Below the pieces are notes generated by a model. It saw nothing but the letters and a program-made list of their open reading frames with translations. It was not told the origin of the DNA and ran no database searches. A program made the translations under genes and the position numbers. Positions 8,738-17,330 of a stretch of 64,000 nucleotides of DNA are shown piece by piece (the stretch's first letter is position 1; every line of letters starts with the position of its first letter). Source of the DNA: Anseongella ginsenosidimutans (lineage in GTDB: Bacteria; Bacteroidota; Bacteroidia; Sphingobacteriales; Sphingobacteriaceae); NCBI RefSeq assembly GCF_008033235.1, contig NZ_CP042432.1:3472001-3536000 (forward strand), read 5' to 3'.

Positions 8738-9037
8738 TTGCTTCGCAACGGTTTAAAGTTTAAAGTTAATAGTTTAAAGTTCGAAGTTTAAAGGTCGAAG
8801 CTTAAGGTTCGAAGGTTAAAGTTCAAGGTTCTGGTTTGCGGGTCAACGTTTCGAGAGCTTAAGGAGGGGATTTTATGAACCGGAGGCTCTTCTCCAGTTG
8901 AAGCTTTTTTTTGAAATTGAAACCTTATCTGAAAGCGGAACCTTTATCTAAAATGGAATACTAAATGCCCCGAAGCAATATAAAACTTTAAACTGTTGCG
9001 AAGCAACTGAAACTTGAAACCGTTTGCGCAAGCAAAC
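8737..9037. repeat. Intergenic hairpin/heptamer repeat region, copy 1 (pcm-gldC gap)
   Basis: The whole gap between the convergent stops of pcm and gldC is repetitive and non-coding. At its left end (8737-8749) the hairpin GTTGCTTCGCAAC touches the pcm stop and is followed by degenerate TTTAAAGTTT heptamers. Near its right end, AAACTTTAAACT leads into the opposite orientation of the hairpin (GTTGCGAAGCAAC, 8995-9007). A related hairpin GTTTGC-GCAA-GCAAAC (9022-9037) touches the gldC stop. The middle 150 bp shows degraded TTAAGGTTCGAAG-like units. The arrangement suggests a bidirectional 3'-end element. Confidence 0.8.
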
Positions 9038-9363
9038 TATTGGCTGAGTTTCATTTTTTCGGAAAAATGGGCGCAGTAATCGCGGAGGTCTTCCGTGATA
9101 TTCTTTTCCCCGGTGGCCCGTTCAAAGGTGTCGGCCATGGTCATCAGGCTCTCGTAAAAGAATCGCTTCATTTCATCTACCGGCATGTCTTTGGTCCAGA
9201 GATCCACACGCAGCGTATTCTGCCTTTGATGATCCCATACAGCCAGCATCACAGACTTGCATGACTGAAACTCGCCGGTTGAGTCGGTTGCCTTCCAATT
9301 GATCTTCTCGGGCAAATGCTGGTCGTCGAGTTCCACCTCGAAAACTATTTCGGCTTTTCTCAT
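9037..9363 (-). CDS. gldC: Gliding motility-associated protein GldC homologue
   Basis: A 108-residue soluble protein matching the GldC pattern: MRKAEIVFEVELDDQHLPEKI at the start, INWKATDS, then LAVWDHQRQNTLRVDLWTKDMPVDEMKRFF and a helical C-terminus. GldC was named from gliding Flavobacterium but homologues occur in many Bacteroidota whether or not they glide; its biochemical role is not established. The ATG overlaps the stop of the upstream DEAD-box helicase by 4 bases (ATGA), so the two form a coupled operon. No gldB partner is seen nearby. Confidence 0.85.
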   Translation of the reverse strand: MRKAEIVFEVELDDQHLPEKINWKATDSTGEFQSCKSVMLAVWDHQRQNTLRVDLWTKDMPVDEMKRFFYESLMTMADTFERATGEKNITEDLRDYCAHFSEKMKLSQ

Positions 9364-10904
9364 CTTTTATCCTTATCGTTTTTCTTTTTCTTGTCATGGA
9401 AAGCGCCCTGAAAATCAGGGTCTTCTTTGCGCCGCTGGTGGTCCATTTCCCTCGCCATGGCCTGCTGTTCTTCAAAAGGCGTTTTGCTGACCTCCACTTC
9501 CGGCGGCAGGGCCTTCACCGGGATCTTCTGCCGGATCAGCTCCTGGATCTTTTCCAGGTGATATATTTCGGAAGGGCTGCAAAAACTGATTGCATCGCCT
9601 TCGCGGTGCATGCGTCCCGTTCGTCCTATGCGGTGGACGTAATCTTCATATACCAGTGGAATATCAAAATTGATCACATGACTAACACCAGTGATGTCAA
9701 TTCCGCGGGATACCACATCGGTAGCCACCAAAACAGCTACATTTCCTTCCCTGAAATCATTAATGGCGTTTATGCGGGTATTTTGGGCTTTGTTGCCATG
9801 AAGGATCCTCACCTGCTCTTCTCCTTTTTTTCGCACCAGGTACTTGCCGATATTGGTGGCGGCCTGCTTTGTTTTGCAGAAAATAATGATCCGCTGCGCT
9901 GCGGAAGGCTTTTCTGCTTCGTCCGGAAGGCTTTCCGCTTCTGAAGAGTTTTCCGCAACCGTTATCTCTGCCTCAGCCGGCCCATCGGTTCCGGCGGTAA
10001 CACCTGTTTCCCCGAAAGTATCCGTTTCCCCGGGCGAATCCCTTTCCGCGGCCTTGCCCCTTTCGGCAGGTTCACCCTTTTCCGCAGCCTCATCCCTTTC
10101 GGTAGTTTGACCCTTTTCCGCAGCCTCATCCCTTTCGGCAGCCTTGCCCCTTTCGGCAGGGACTTCGATCTCCCCTTCCAGCAAGTGCATTAAAAGCGCC
10201 AGTTTGGTTTTGAAATTTGGCACATGATACAGGCATTGGCGAACTTCGGGAGCCGGTGTGGACTGCGGCGACACTTCAATCTTAACGGGAAATTTGAGGA
10301 AATCGCCGGCGAGCGCTTCTACTCTTGGTGGAAAGGTAGCCGAGAACAGCAGATTCTGACGCTTCCGGGGAACCACTTCCAGTATCCGGTTAATGGCAGG
10401 AAGAAAACCCATATCCATCATTTTATCGGCTTCGTCTATCACCATGAATTGCAGCTTTTTCAGGGGCAAATTACCGCCAAGATAAATATCCATGAACCTG
10501 CCCGGCGTAGCTACCAGGATGTCCAGGCCTGCCTCTACCTCTTCAATCTGCTGCCTGGGGCCCGTCCCCCCGTAAATGACAACCGTGCGCAGGCCGGTAT
10601 ATTTACCCAGCATGCGAATATGGTCGCCAATCTGCATGGCCAGCTCCCGGGTAGGCGCTAATACCAGGGCGCGCACCTCGTTTCCCTGCGGAAAATTAAG
10701 CTTGCGAAGCAGCGGAAGTGCGTAGGTAGCCGTCTTTCCGGTTCCCGTGGGCGCGACCCCTATCAGGTCCTGGCCCGAAAGTACCGGGCCCAGTACCTTT
10801 TCCTGGACCGGCGTCAATTCGGTATAGCCGGCTTCGGCAATGGCATCGAGCAACTGCTTATTCAGTTTAAAATCCGTAAAACCCTTCCGCTGTTTTGAGA
10901 GCAT
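9360..10904 (-). CDS. DEAD-box RNA helicase with a minisatellite-encoded linker
   Basis: A 514-residue ATP-dependent RNA helicase of the RhlE/DeaD type. Visible motifs in order: Q motif (ELTPVQEK), Walker A APTGTGKTA, PTRELA, TPGR, DEAD (VIDEADKMMDMGF), SAT (FSATFP), then after a long linker IIIFCKTK, RGIDITGV and HRIGRTGR. Between the two RecA lobes, at about residues 245-335, there is a roughly 90-residue charged low-complexity insertion built on hexapeptides such as AERGKA and AERDEA; it is encoded by 18-bp repeats. The C-terminus is a short basic Lys/Arg/Asp tail, common for RNA-binding DEAD-box proteins. It is divergent from pyrC with a 35-bp gap. Confidence 0.95.
   Translation of the reverse strand: MLSKQRKGFTDFKLNKQLLDAIAEAGYTELTPVQEKVLGPVLSGQDLIGVAPTGTGKTATYALPLLRKLNFPQGNEVRALVLAPTRELAMQIGDHIRMLGKYTGLRTVVIYGGTGPRQQIEEVEAGLDILVATPGRFMDIYLGGNLPLKKLQFMVIDEADKMMDMGFLPAINRILEVVPRKRQNLLFSATFPPRVEALAGDFLKFPVKIEVSPQSTPAPEVRQCLYHVPNFKTKLALLMHLLEGEIEVPAERGKAAERDEAAEKGQTTERDEAAEKGEPAERGKAAERDSPGETDTFGETGVTAGTDGPAEAEITVAENSSEAESLPDEAEKPSAAQRIIIFCKTKQAATNIGKYLVRKKGEEQVRILHGNKAQNTRINAINDFREGNVAVLVATDVVSRGIDITGVSHVINFDIPLVYEDYVHRIGRTGRMHREGDAISFCSPSEIYHLEKIQELIRQKIPVKALPPEVEVSKTPFEEQQAMAREMDHQRRKEDPDFQGAFHDKKKKNDKDKR
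10003..10164 (-). repeat. 18-bp coding minisatellite in the DEAD-box helicase (about 9 units)
   Basis: Seven clear 18-bp units run from 10039 to 10164 on the plus strand (for example CCCTTTTCCGCAGCCTCA and TCCCTTTCGGCAGCCTTG), with two more diverged units at 10003-10038. A 36-bp higher-order unit is present twice (10075 and 10111) with 28 consecutive identical bases. On the coding strand each unit encodes a hexapeptide of the type AERGKA or AEKGEP. Confidence 0.9.
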
Positions 10905-10939
10905 GCCGCAAAGATAAGTTAAAAGCGTAATTTTGCGGC

Positions 10940-12292
10940 ATGAGCAGCATTCTTATAAAAAATGCCAGGGTGGTAAACGAGGACATTCAACTCAATGCCG
11001 ATGTTTTTATTAACAAGGGGCGGATTGAACGAATCGATCCTGTTTTATCGAATATCAGTGCGGACAGGGAAATAGACGCCAGCGGGAAGTTCCTGCTGCC
11101 GGGCATGATCGATGACCAGGTACATTTCCGCGAACCGGGTCTTACGCACAAGGCGACGATCGCGTCCGAATCAAGAGCGGCCGTCGCCGGAGGCATTACG
11201 TCCTTCATGGAAATGCCCAATACCATTCCCAATGCCCTGACCCAGGAGCTGCTTGAAGATAAATACCGCATTGCAGCGGCCTCTTCCCCGGCCAACTATT
11301 CCTTTTACATGGGCGCCTCCAACGACAACCTGGAAGAAGTGCTGAAAACCAACCCGGAAACCGTATGCGGCGTAAAGGTATTCATGGGCTCCTCCACAGG
11401 CAATATGCTGGTGGACGAAGAATCCGCGCTGGAAGGCATTTTTTCGCAGGTCCCGCTGCTCATTGCCACGCACTGTGAAGACGAAAGGACTATTCGCCGA
11501 AACCTGGAGAGTTACCGGGAAAAGTTCGGCGATGATATTCCAGTCACCGCCCACCCGCTGATCCGGAGTGCCGAAGCTTGTTATCTTTCTTCGTCAAGGG
11601 CGGTTGAACTGGCTAAAAAGCACGGTACACGCCTGCACATTCTCCATATTTCCACAGCAAAGGAAACTGAACTGTTTGACAATTCCATTCCCCTGAAGGA
11701 TAAAAAGATCACGGCGGAAGCTTGTGTACACCACCTTTGGTTTGACGATACCCGTTATGAGGAACTCGGGAACCTGATCAAATGGAATCCCGCTATTAAA
11801 AGGCCGGCCGACAGAAAAGCTATCCTGGAAGCAGTAATTAGTGACAAGATAGACGTGATCGCTACCGATCATGCTCCTCATACGCTGGAAGAAAAATCGC
11901 AGCCTTACCTGAAGGCGCCTTCCGGAGGCCCGCTTGTCCAGCATGCGCTGCCGGCCCTGCTGGAATTGTATTGCCAGCATAAGATCAGCCTGGAAACCAT
12001 TGTCAGGAAAACGGCGCATAATGTAGCTGACTGTTTCCGGATAAAAGAAAGAGGATATATCCGGGAAGGTTATATGGCTGACCTGGTACTGGTTGACCCT
12101 TCGCAGCCGCATACCGCCAAAAAAGACAACCTGCTTTATAAATGCGGCTGGAGCCCCTTTGAAGGATACCGCTTCAGTACGGCTATCACTCATACCTTCG
12201 TAAACGGCAACCTGGTATATGAAAACGGTACGGTGCATGAGGGAAATAACGGCCATCGCCTGGAATTTACTTCTTTGGAAAAAAAATCCTAA
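10940..12292 (+). CDS. pyrC: Dihydroorotase
   Basis: Cyclic amidohydrolase (about 450 residues, class I type) that closes carbamoyl aspartate to dihydroorotate in pyrimidine synthesis. The TIM-barrel signatures are visible: IDDQVHFREPG near 57-67, GGITSFMEMPNT, VKVFMGSSTGNMLV, THCEDE, LHILHIST and ATDHAPHTLEEK near 308. The first metal-binding motif, normally H-x-H, reads Q-x-H here, while the later histidines and the aspartate are kept; from memory this Gln is common in Bacteroidota dihydroorotases. A related amidohydrolase such as allantoinase is less likely given no neighbouring purine genes. It is transcribed away from the helicase. Confidence 0.85.
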   Translation: MSSILIKNARVVNEDIQLNADVFINKGRIERIDPVLSNISADREIDASGKFLLPGMIDDQVHFREPGLTHKATIASESRAAVAGGITSFMEMPNTIPNALTQELLEDKYRIAAASSPANYSFYMGASNDNLEEVLKTNPETVCGVKVFMGSSTGNMLVDEESALEGIFSQVPLLIATHCEDERTIRRNLESYREKFGDDIPVTAHPLIRSAEACYLSSSRAVELAKKHGTRLHILHISTAKETELFDNSIPLKDKKITAEACVHHLWFDDTRYEELGNLIKWNPAIKRPADRKAILEAVISDKIDVIATDHAPHTLEEKSQPYLKAPSGGPLVQHALPALLELYCQHKISLETIVRKTAHNVADCFRIKERGYIREGYMADLVLVDPSQPHTAKKDNLLYKCGWSPFEGYRFSTAITHTFVNGNLVYENGTVHEGNNGHRLEFTSLEKKS

Positions 12293-12355
12293 TTTTATTG
12301 CCCTTTTGGGAACAGAAGCAAATTTTACGCCCTATCCGCGAGAAATAAGCATGGC

Positions 12356-13159
12356 ATGAAATCAAATTCCTATTTTTTCGACCGCTTTATGGGATCCATC
12401 ACCCTGGTGAACGGCGTGATCCTGTCAGTTGTATTGTGGTATTTCAGTTTTAACTTCATCAGCAAGATCTTTACTGGCAGCATACTCATTGCCGCCATCC
12501 TGGCCCTTGCCGTGGAAATCACCAAGATCATTACCAACTACTATGCGAGTTCTTTCTCCATTAAGGGGATTGAATCTATCAGCGGACGGGTTCTCAATAA
12601 CTTTCTCCGCATTTTCGCCGTCGTATTGAGTTCCGTATTCTGCCTTTCGGAAGTTTCTCATATGAGCAATAAGCCGAATATAGAGAAAGCCCTGACTTCA
12701 GAGGTGGCCCAGGTACAGGACCAACTCAAAAGCCGCCGGGAAGTATTAGTGGAGAGTTATAGCCGCAGGAAGGAAGCTATTTACGAGCAAATAAAAATCC
12801 TTTCCGACCTGCGCTACCCAACCCAGGCTCAGCAGCAGCGGCTCAGCGAACTGGATCAGCAGTTGATTTCCGTTAATGAGGAGGAAGAGGAGATGCTTCG
12901 GCAGAGCAATATGGAACTGGTAAGCCGGCAAGGCACCATTCAAAAACAACTTGTCAATGATCCTTCGGCGAATAACCAGAAGATCAATGACATACTTTTT
13001 GCCATGGGAGTCGCCCCAGGCCCCCAGTACACCAGCTATTACCGGTACTTCACTTTGATTTCCAGTATTTTATTAACGGTCTTCCTGGAATTCGCTTCCA
13101 TTACAACAATACGCAACTTCACCAAATATCTTTACGATACCAAACGCTATAAATTGTAG
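12356..13159 (+). CDS. Unknown membrane protein with central coiled coil
   Basis: A 267-residue protein I do not recognise. Hydrophobic segments lie at about 14-36, 40-58 and 82-100; then a long charged Gln/Glu/Lys/Arg-rich stretch (about 108-205) with heptad-like spacing predicts a coiled coil; a last membrane helix (ISSILLTVFLEFASITTI) lies near 228-250. The layout of membrane bundle, coiled coil and final helix recalls DUF4407-type proteins, but this is only a resemblance in architecture. It starts 63 bp after pyrC and ends 23 bp before the large PmoA/cytochrome fusion gene, so it may be in an operon with one or both. Confidence 0.6.
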   Translation: MKSNSYFFDRFMGSITLVNGVILSVVLWYFSFNFISKIFTGSILIAAILALAVEITKIITNYYASSFSIKGIESISGRVLNNFLRIFAVVLSSVFCLSEVSHMSNKPNIEKALTSEVAQVQDQLKSRREVLVESYSRRKEAIYEQIKILSDLRYPTQAQQQRLSELDQQLISVNEEEEEMLRQSNMELVSRQGTIQKQLVNDPSANNQKINDILFAMGVAPGPQYTSYYRYFTLISSILLTVFLEFASITTIRNFTKYLYDTKRYKL

Positions 13160-13182
13160 CCTGTATTTACTAACCAGTAAAG

Positions 13183-16100
13183 ATGACTAAACCAATTGCA
13201 GCCGTGCTGCTGTTATTAAGCGCCGCGGTCTTCTCCTGCGTTTTCCGGCAATCCCCTAAGCAGGGCTCATTGCCTGAAGAAGGGCCGGCATCAGCGGACA
13301 CCATTTTTCACATTAAATACGATGAGGAAGCCGGAACCATTTCGGTTTTCAGGGGTAATGAAAGCTCGCCCGTACTGACACAGAACGCCCGGGAAAATTT
13401 TCGCCCCTATATTCACCCTATTGCCGCCCCGGACGGAAAAGGCACGCTTACCGAGTATAGTCCCGGCCATCATAAGCATCAAACCGGGCTTTATTGGGGC
13501 TTTACCCGCCTGAACGGCCGCGATTATTTTCATCATCCGGGCGAAGATCACTGGCGAAGGGTAGCAGCCCGGGTAATTTCAGGGGAAGGATCGCTGGTCA
13601 AATGGCAAACGGTTTATGACCTGCTGGATGAAAACGGCGAGGTGGTATTAACGGAAACCCAGAACTGGAGCATGCAGCTGCGTGAAGGAAAATATATCCT
13701 GGACCTGGAATGGAAGGGGGAAGCGCGGAAAGAAGTGACCATCGGGAAATACGATTATGGCGGATTATTCCTGCGTATGCCCTGGAAAGAAGGTATCCGC
13801 GGGCAAGTCGTAAATACAGCCAGGCAACGCAACGAAAAAGCGGAAGGGCAGCGGGCCATGTGGGTTGACGTAGGAATGCAGGTGGAAGGTCGTTCGGACC
13901 TTGCCCATATTGCGATTTTCGATCACCCGGACAACGGCGGTTATCCTCATGCATGGCGTGTAGATCATCAAATGGGTATCGGGCCTGCCCGGTCGCGGGA
14001 AGCGGACTGGAAAATTGCTCATGGAGCAACCGAAATTATCCGGCACCAGCTAGTGGTATATACCGGGGAACTGAACGACGTGAAATTAAACAAGGCCTGG
14101 GCTGAATTCAGCGGCAAGGAGCCTACCTACGCCACCTCTGCTCTTTGGGCAATTGCTCAAAAGGAAGGATTGGATGCAAAATTCCTTACGCCGGAAGAAG
14201 CCGTAAAAAGCATGAGTCTGATTGAGGGCTTCGCAGCAAACGTCTGGGCTTCCGAACCGATGATTACCCAGCCTATGGCTTTTTGCTGGGACAGCCGCGG
14301 AAGGCTTTGGATTGCAGAGAACAGGGATTACGAATCCCGCTCGCATGGTTTTTCGAATTCCGGCGACAGTCGTATCCTTATCCTGGAAGACACCGACCGC
14401 GACGGGAAAGCAGACAGTAAGAAGGTGTTTATGGAAGGCATTGCTTTTCCCGCCGCCATTGCGGTTGGCTTTGACGGCGTATTTATCGGCGCTCCCCCCA
14501 ACCTCCTTTTTGTCCCGGACAGAAACAGGAATGACAAGGCCGATATGGATGATATTGAAGTCAGGCTTACTGGTTGGGGGATTCGTGACCGGCACGAAAC
14601 CCTGAACAGCCTGCATTGGGGCCCGGACGGCTGGCTATATGGTCTGCAAGGCTTTGCCACCCCTTCCCGCGTGCGGAAGCCTGCCGGAGAAGGCAGGATC
14701 TACGGGCATAAAGATCCTTTTCCGGAAGAAGAAATACTCTCGGGAGAAGGGACAGATATAAACGGCGGTGTATGGCGCTACCACCCGCTGGAAGATAAAT
14801 TTGAGGTCGTCGCTCACGGCTTCAGTAATCCATGGGGCATCGATTACAATGCAAAAGGGCAGCTTTTTATTACGGCCTGCGTAATCCCGCATCTCTGGCA
14901 TGTGATTCCGGGTGGGATCTATCACCGCCAGGGCGGGCAGCACTTCAATCCCTATACGTATAACGATATTAAAACCATTGCCGATCACAGCCACCGCTCG
15001 GCGCACGGGGGTGCCCGGATTTACCAGTCGGACGCCTTCCCGGAAGAACAGCAGGGACGTATTTTTATGGCGAATATCCATGAACATGCTATCTTGTCGG
15101 ATATTCTTGAGCGCAAAGGCTCCGGTTATACCGGGAAGCACGGGGAAGACGTAATGACAGCCAATAATGCGCAGTGGGTAGGATTCAGCTTGGAAATCGG
15201 ACCGGACGGGGCTTTGTACGTACTTGACTGGCACGATGCGGACATCTGCGGAAAAGAGGTACTGAACCACGAGACCGGCAGGATCTTCCGGATCAGTCCG
15301 GAGCATTCCCTGGCGGAAAACTGGGAAGGACGCTACGCCAACCTTGAAGAAATGGCCGATGAACAACTGGTAAGCCTCCAAACCAGCAAAAGCGACTGGC
15401 ATTCGCGCCGGGCGCGCCTGGAACTTCAAAACCGCGCCGCCAAAGGAAAATTAAGCACCGGAACTCATGCACAACTGCGGGAAATCTTTTTGAAGGAGAA
15501 CAATCCCGACTGGCGCCTGCGCGCGATGTGGACGCTGCATGTAACCGGCGGTTTTACGATGAATCAGCTGATAAGCGCCCTGGAGGATGAGGATGAATAC
15601 GTCCGCGCCTGGGCTATTCAGCTCATTTGCGAAAAAAAGCAGGTTCCGGTAAAGGCAATGGCCAAATTCTATCGCATGGGCGCCGGCGATCCTTCAGCCG
15701 TCGTCCGTTTATACCTGGCTTCCGCCCTGCAGCGCATCAATGTTTTCTCCCGTTTCACGCTTGCCGGGGAACTGGTGAAACATGCGGAGGACAGCAGCGA
15801 CCATAACCTGCCCAAGATGATCTGGTACGGCATTGAACCATTAATGAAGGTAAGCCCTGGCCGGACGCTGGATATTGCGCTTAAAAGCAGGATACCACTT
15901 ATAACCCGGTATATCGCGCGTCGCGCCGTGGACGCCGACGCCCTGGAAGCCCTGGTTGCCTGCATAGGAAAGGAACCGCCGGTACTGACTGACTTGCTGA
16001 AAGGCATGCAAAACGGCCTGGAAGGACGCATTGACCTGGTGAAGCCCGCCGGCTGGGACCAGGTGTACGCCCGCCTCCTGGACCAGGGCGGTGAAGTAGA

Positions 16101-17013
16101 GGAACTGGCCATCCATATTGCGCAATATTTCGGGGACAGGGAAGCCGTCCGCCAATATTTCAGCACGCTGAAGAACAAAAATGCCCCCGCAGCCGATCGC
16201 GCAAAAGCGCTCGAAGCCCTGGCCGCCCAGCAACGCGAAGAACTGGTTCCTGAACTGCCAGCTCTCCTGGAAGATCCCGGCTTGCGCGGCGCCGCCATAA
16301 GCGCTATTGCTGCCTATGAAGAAGAGCATCTTGGCGAACTTCTCCTGCGCCGATACCCGCAATTCACTTCCGAAGAAAAGCTCCGGGCCATTCATACCCT
16401 GTCATCACGCCCCGCTTACGGCTGGCAGCTGACCCAGGCCATAAAAAACGGCCGGATTACAAAACGTGAGGTTCCCGTAGATGTTGCCCGCCAGTTGAGA
16501 CGTGTCGTTGGAAGTGGATTCGTAGAAGTCTGGGGGCCCATTGACCAGCTACCCTCCGTAGAAAAAGCTTATAAGGAGTACCGCGGCCTGCTCAGCACAG
16601 CGGCCCTCGCCGGAGCCGACCTTGAAAAAGGCCGGACCCTGTTCATGCGTACATGCGGAAGCTGTCACAAAATGTACGGCAAAGGCGCCGAAATCGGCCC
16701 TGACCTGACCGGATCCAACCGTTCAGATATCGATTATTTATTATTCAACGTCCTGGAACCCAGCAGCGAAATACAGGATGATTATAAACTGGTGGTAATC
16801 ACCACCCGCGACGGACGCACCTATTCCGGCAATATCATCGGCGAAAATGACCGGCAAATAACACTGCGCATGGTGGGGCAGGAACCCGTGATCATCAACA
16901 AATCAACCATACAAACCCGGGAAACCACTCCCCTTTCCATGATGCCCGCCGGCTTGTTTGAACCGCTCACCGACCAGGAGATCATTGACCTTGTCGCCTA
17001 CCTGAGAAGCTAA
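13183..17013 (+). CDS. Fusion of PmoA-like (DUF6807) domain, PVC-type beta-propeller dehydrogenase, HEAT-like repeats and cytochrome c
   Basis: A 1276-residue exported protein with an N-terminal lipoprotein-like signal (LLSAAVFSC). Residues about 40-310 resemble the PmoA/DUF6807 domain (SPGHHKHQTGLYWGF, DYFHHPGEDHW, FDHPDNGGYPHAW). From about 345 comes a PVC-type membrane-bound dehydrogenase propeller (MAFCWDSRGRLWIAENRDYE, LEDTDRDGKAD, HSHRSAHGGARIYQSD). About 720-1100 is helical HEAT-like repeat. The C-terminus has a c-type haem site CGSCH at 1158-1162 and the IIGENDRQITLR/MMPAGLFEPLTDQEIIDLVAYLRS ending. Such proteins are thought to oxidise sugars or related compounds in the periplasm. The N-terminal fusion makes it longer than the usual family member. 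Substrate unknown. Confidence 0.85.
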   Translation: MTKPIAAVLLLLSAAVFSCVFRQSPKQGSLPEEGPASADTIFHIKYDEEAGTISVFRGNESSPVLTQNARENFRPYIHPIAAPDGKGTLTEYSPGHHKHQTGLYWGFTRLNGRDYFHHPGEDHWRRVAARVISGEGSLVKWQTVYDLLDENGEVVLTETQNWSMQLREGKYILDLEWKGEARKEVTIGKYDYGGLFLRMPWKEGIRGQVVNTARQRNEKAEGQRAMWVDVGMQVEGRSDLAHIAIFDHPDNGGYPHAWRVDHQMGIGPARSREADWKIAHGATEIIRHQLVVYTGELNDVKLNKAWAEFSGKEPTYATSALWAIAQKEGLDAKFLTPEEAVKSMSLIEGFAANVWASEPMITQPMAFCWDSRGRLWIAENRDYESRSHGFSNSGDSRILILEDTDRDGKADSKKVFMEGIAFPAAIAVGFDGVFIGAPPNLLFVPDRNRNDKADMDDIEVRLTGWGIRDRHETLNSLHWGPDGWLYGLQGFATPSRVRKPAGEGRIYGHKDPFPEEEILSGEGTDINGGVWRYHPLEDKFEVVAHGFSNPWGIDYNAKGQLFITACVIPHLWHVIPGGIYHRQGGQHFNPYTYNDIKTIADHSHRSAHGGARIYQSDAFPEEQQGRIFMANIHEHAILSDILERKGSGYTGKHGEDVMTANNAQWVGFSLEIGPDGALYVLDWHDADICGKEVLNHETGRIFRISPEHSLAENWEGRYANLEEMADEQLVSLQTSKSDWHSRRARLELQNRAAKGKLSTGTHAQLREIFLKENNPDWRLRAMWTLHVTGGFTMNQLISALEDEDEYVRAWAIQLICEKKQVPVKAMAKFYRMGAGDPSAVVRLYLASALQRINVFSRFTLAGELVKHAEDSSDHNLPKMIWYGIEPLMKVSPGRTLDIALKSRIPLITRYIARRAVDADALEALVACIGKEPPVLTDLLKGMQNGLEGRIDLVKPAGWDQVYARLLDQGGEVEELAIHIAQYFGDREAVRQYFSTLKNKNAPAADRAKALEALAAQQREELVPELPALLEDPGLRGAAISAIAAYEEEHLGELLLRRYPQFTSEEKLRAIHTLSSRPAYGWQLTQAIKNGRITKREVPVDVARQLRRVVGSGFVEVWGPIDQLPSVEKAYKEYRGLLSTAALAGADLEKGRTLFMRTCGSCHKMYGKGAEIGPDLTGSNRSDIDYLLFNVLEPSSEIQDDYKLVVITTRDGRTYSGNIIGENDRQITLRMVGQEPVIINKSTIQTRETTPLSMMPAGLFEPLTDQEIIDLVAYLRS

Positions 17014-17131
17014 AATTCTTTATCATCCACCACTCCCGGGGGTTCCGTTTTTTTGGCAAACCGCCCATATCTGATCAACGCTGCAACCTTCCCATCTTTT
17101 TGCTGCGCCGGCGTGTTAGAAACATAGCGGC

Positions 17132-17169
17132 AAAAAAAAAGCCGGCTCCCTGATTTTGGAGACGGCTTC
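17132..17169 (-). terminator. Rho-independent terminator of tRNA-Arg
   Basis: Read on the minus strand, GAAGCCGTCTCC, a short loop (AAAATCA) and GGGAGCCGGCTT form a stem with one mismatch, followed by a run of nine T. It lies about 20 bases beyond the 3' end of the tRNA gene. Confidence 0.8.
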
Positions 17170-17190
17170 TTCCTTTAGTTTTAAAACCTG

Positions 17191-17263
17191 TGATCCCGAG
17201 AGGATTCGAACCTCTGACCGACTGCTTAGAAGGCAGTTGCTCTATCCACTGAGCTACGGGACC
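17191..17263 (-). tRNA. tRNA-Arg (anticodon TCT)
   Basis: On the minus strand a full 73-nt cloverleaf can be folded: acceptor arm GGTCCCG/CGGGATC with one G-T pair and discriminator A, D-arm with AGCTCAGTGGATAGAGC, anticodon stem ACTGC/GCAGT enclosing the loop CTTCTAA (anticodon TCT, reads AGA/AGG), and a T-arm with GGTTCGAATCC. The CCA end is not encoded. No integrase or attachment-site duplication is seen next to it. Confidence 0.97.
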
Positions 17264-17330
17264 GCAAGGCTAATTTTTAGCTGCCCGCAAAGGTACAAAA
17301 ATTCTTTAATGGAATACGGTGCAAGAGCCG

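Larger units (their letters stand above)
17014..17330. other. 317-bp non-coding stretch carrying tRNA-Arg and its terminator
   Basis: No open frame with coding character is seen between the large cytochrome fusion gene and the next lipoprotein gene. The stretch contains a tRNA-Arg gene on the minus strand and a terminator hairpin downstream of it; the rest shows nothing I can name. Confidence 0.7.

Noticed and set aside
9396-9944. Long plus-strand frames opposite the DEAD-box helicase and other genes
   Set aside because: Mirror frames of genuine genes on the other strand, with no start context or family resemblance.
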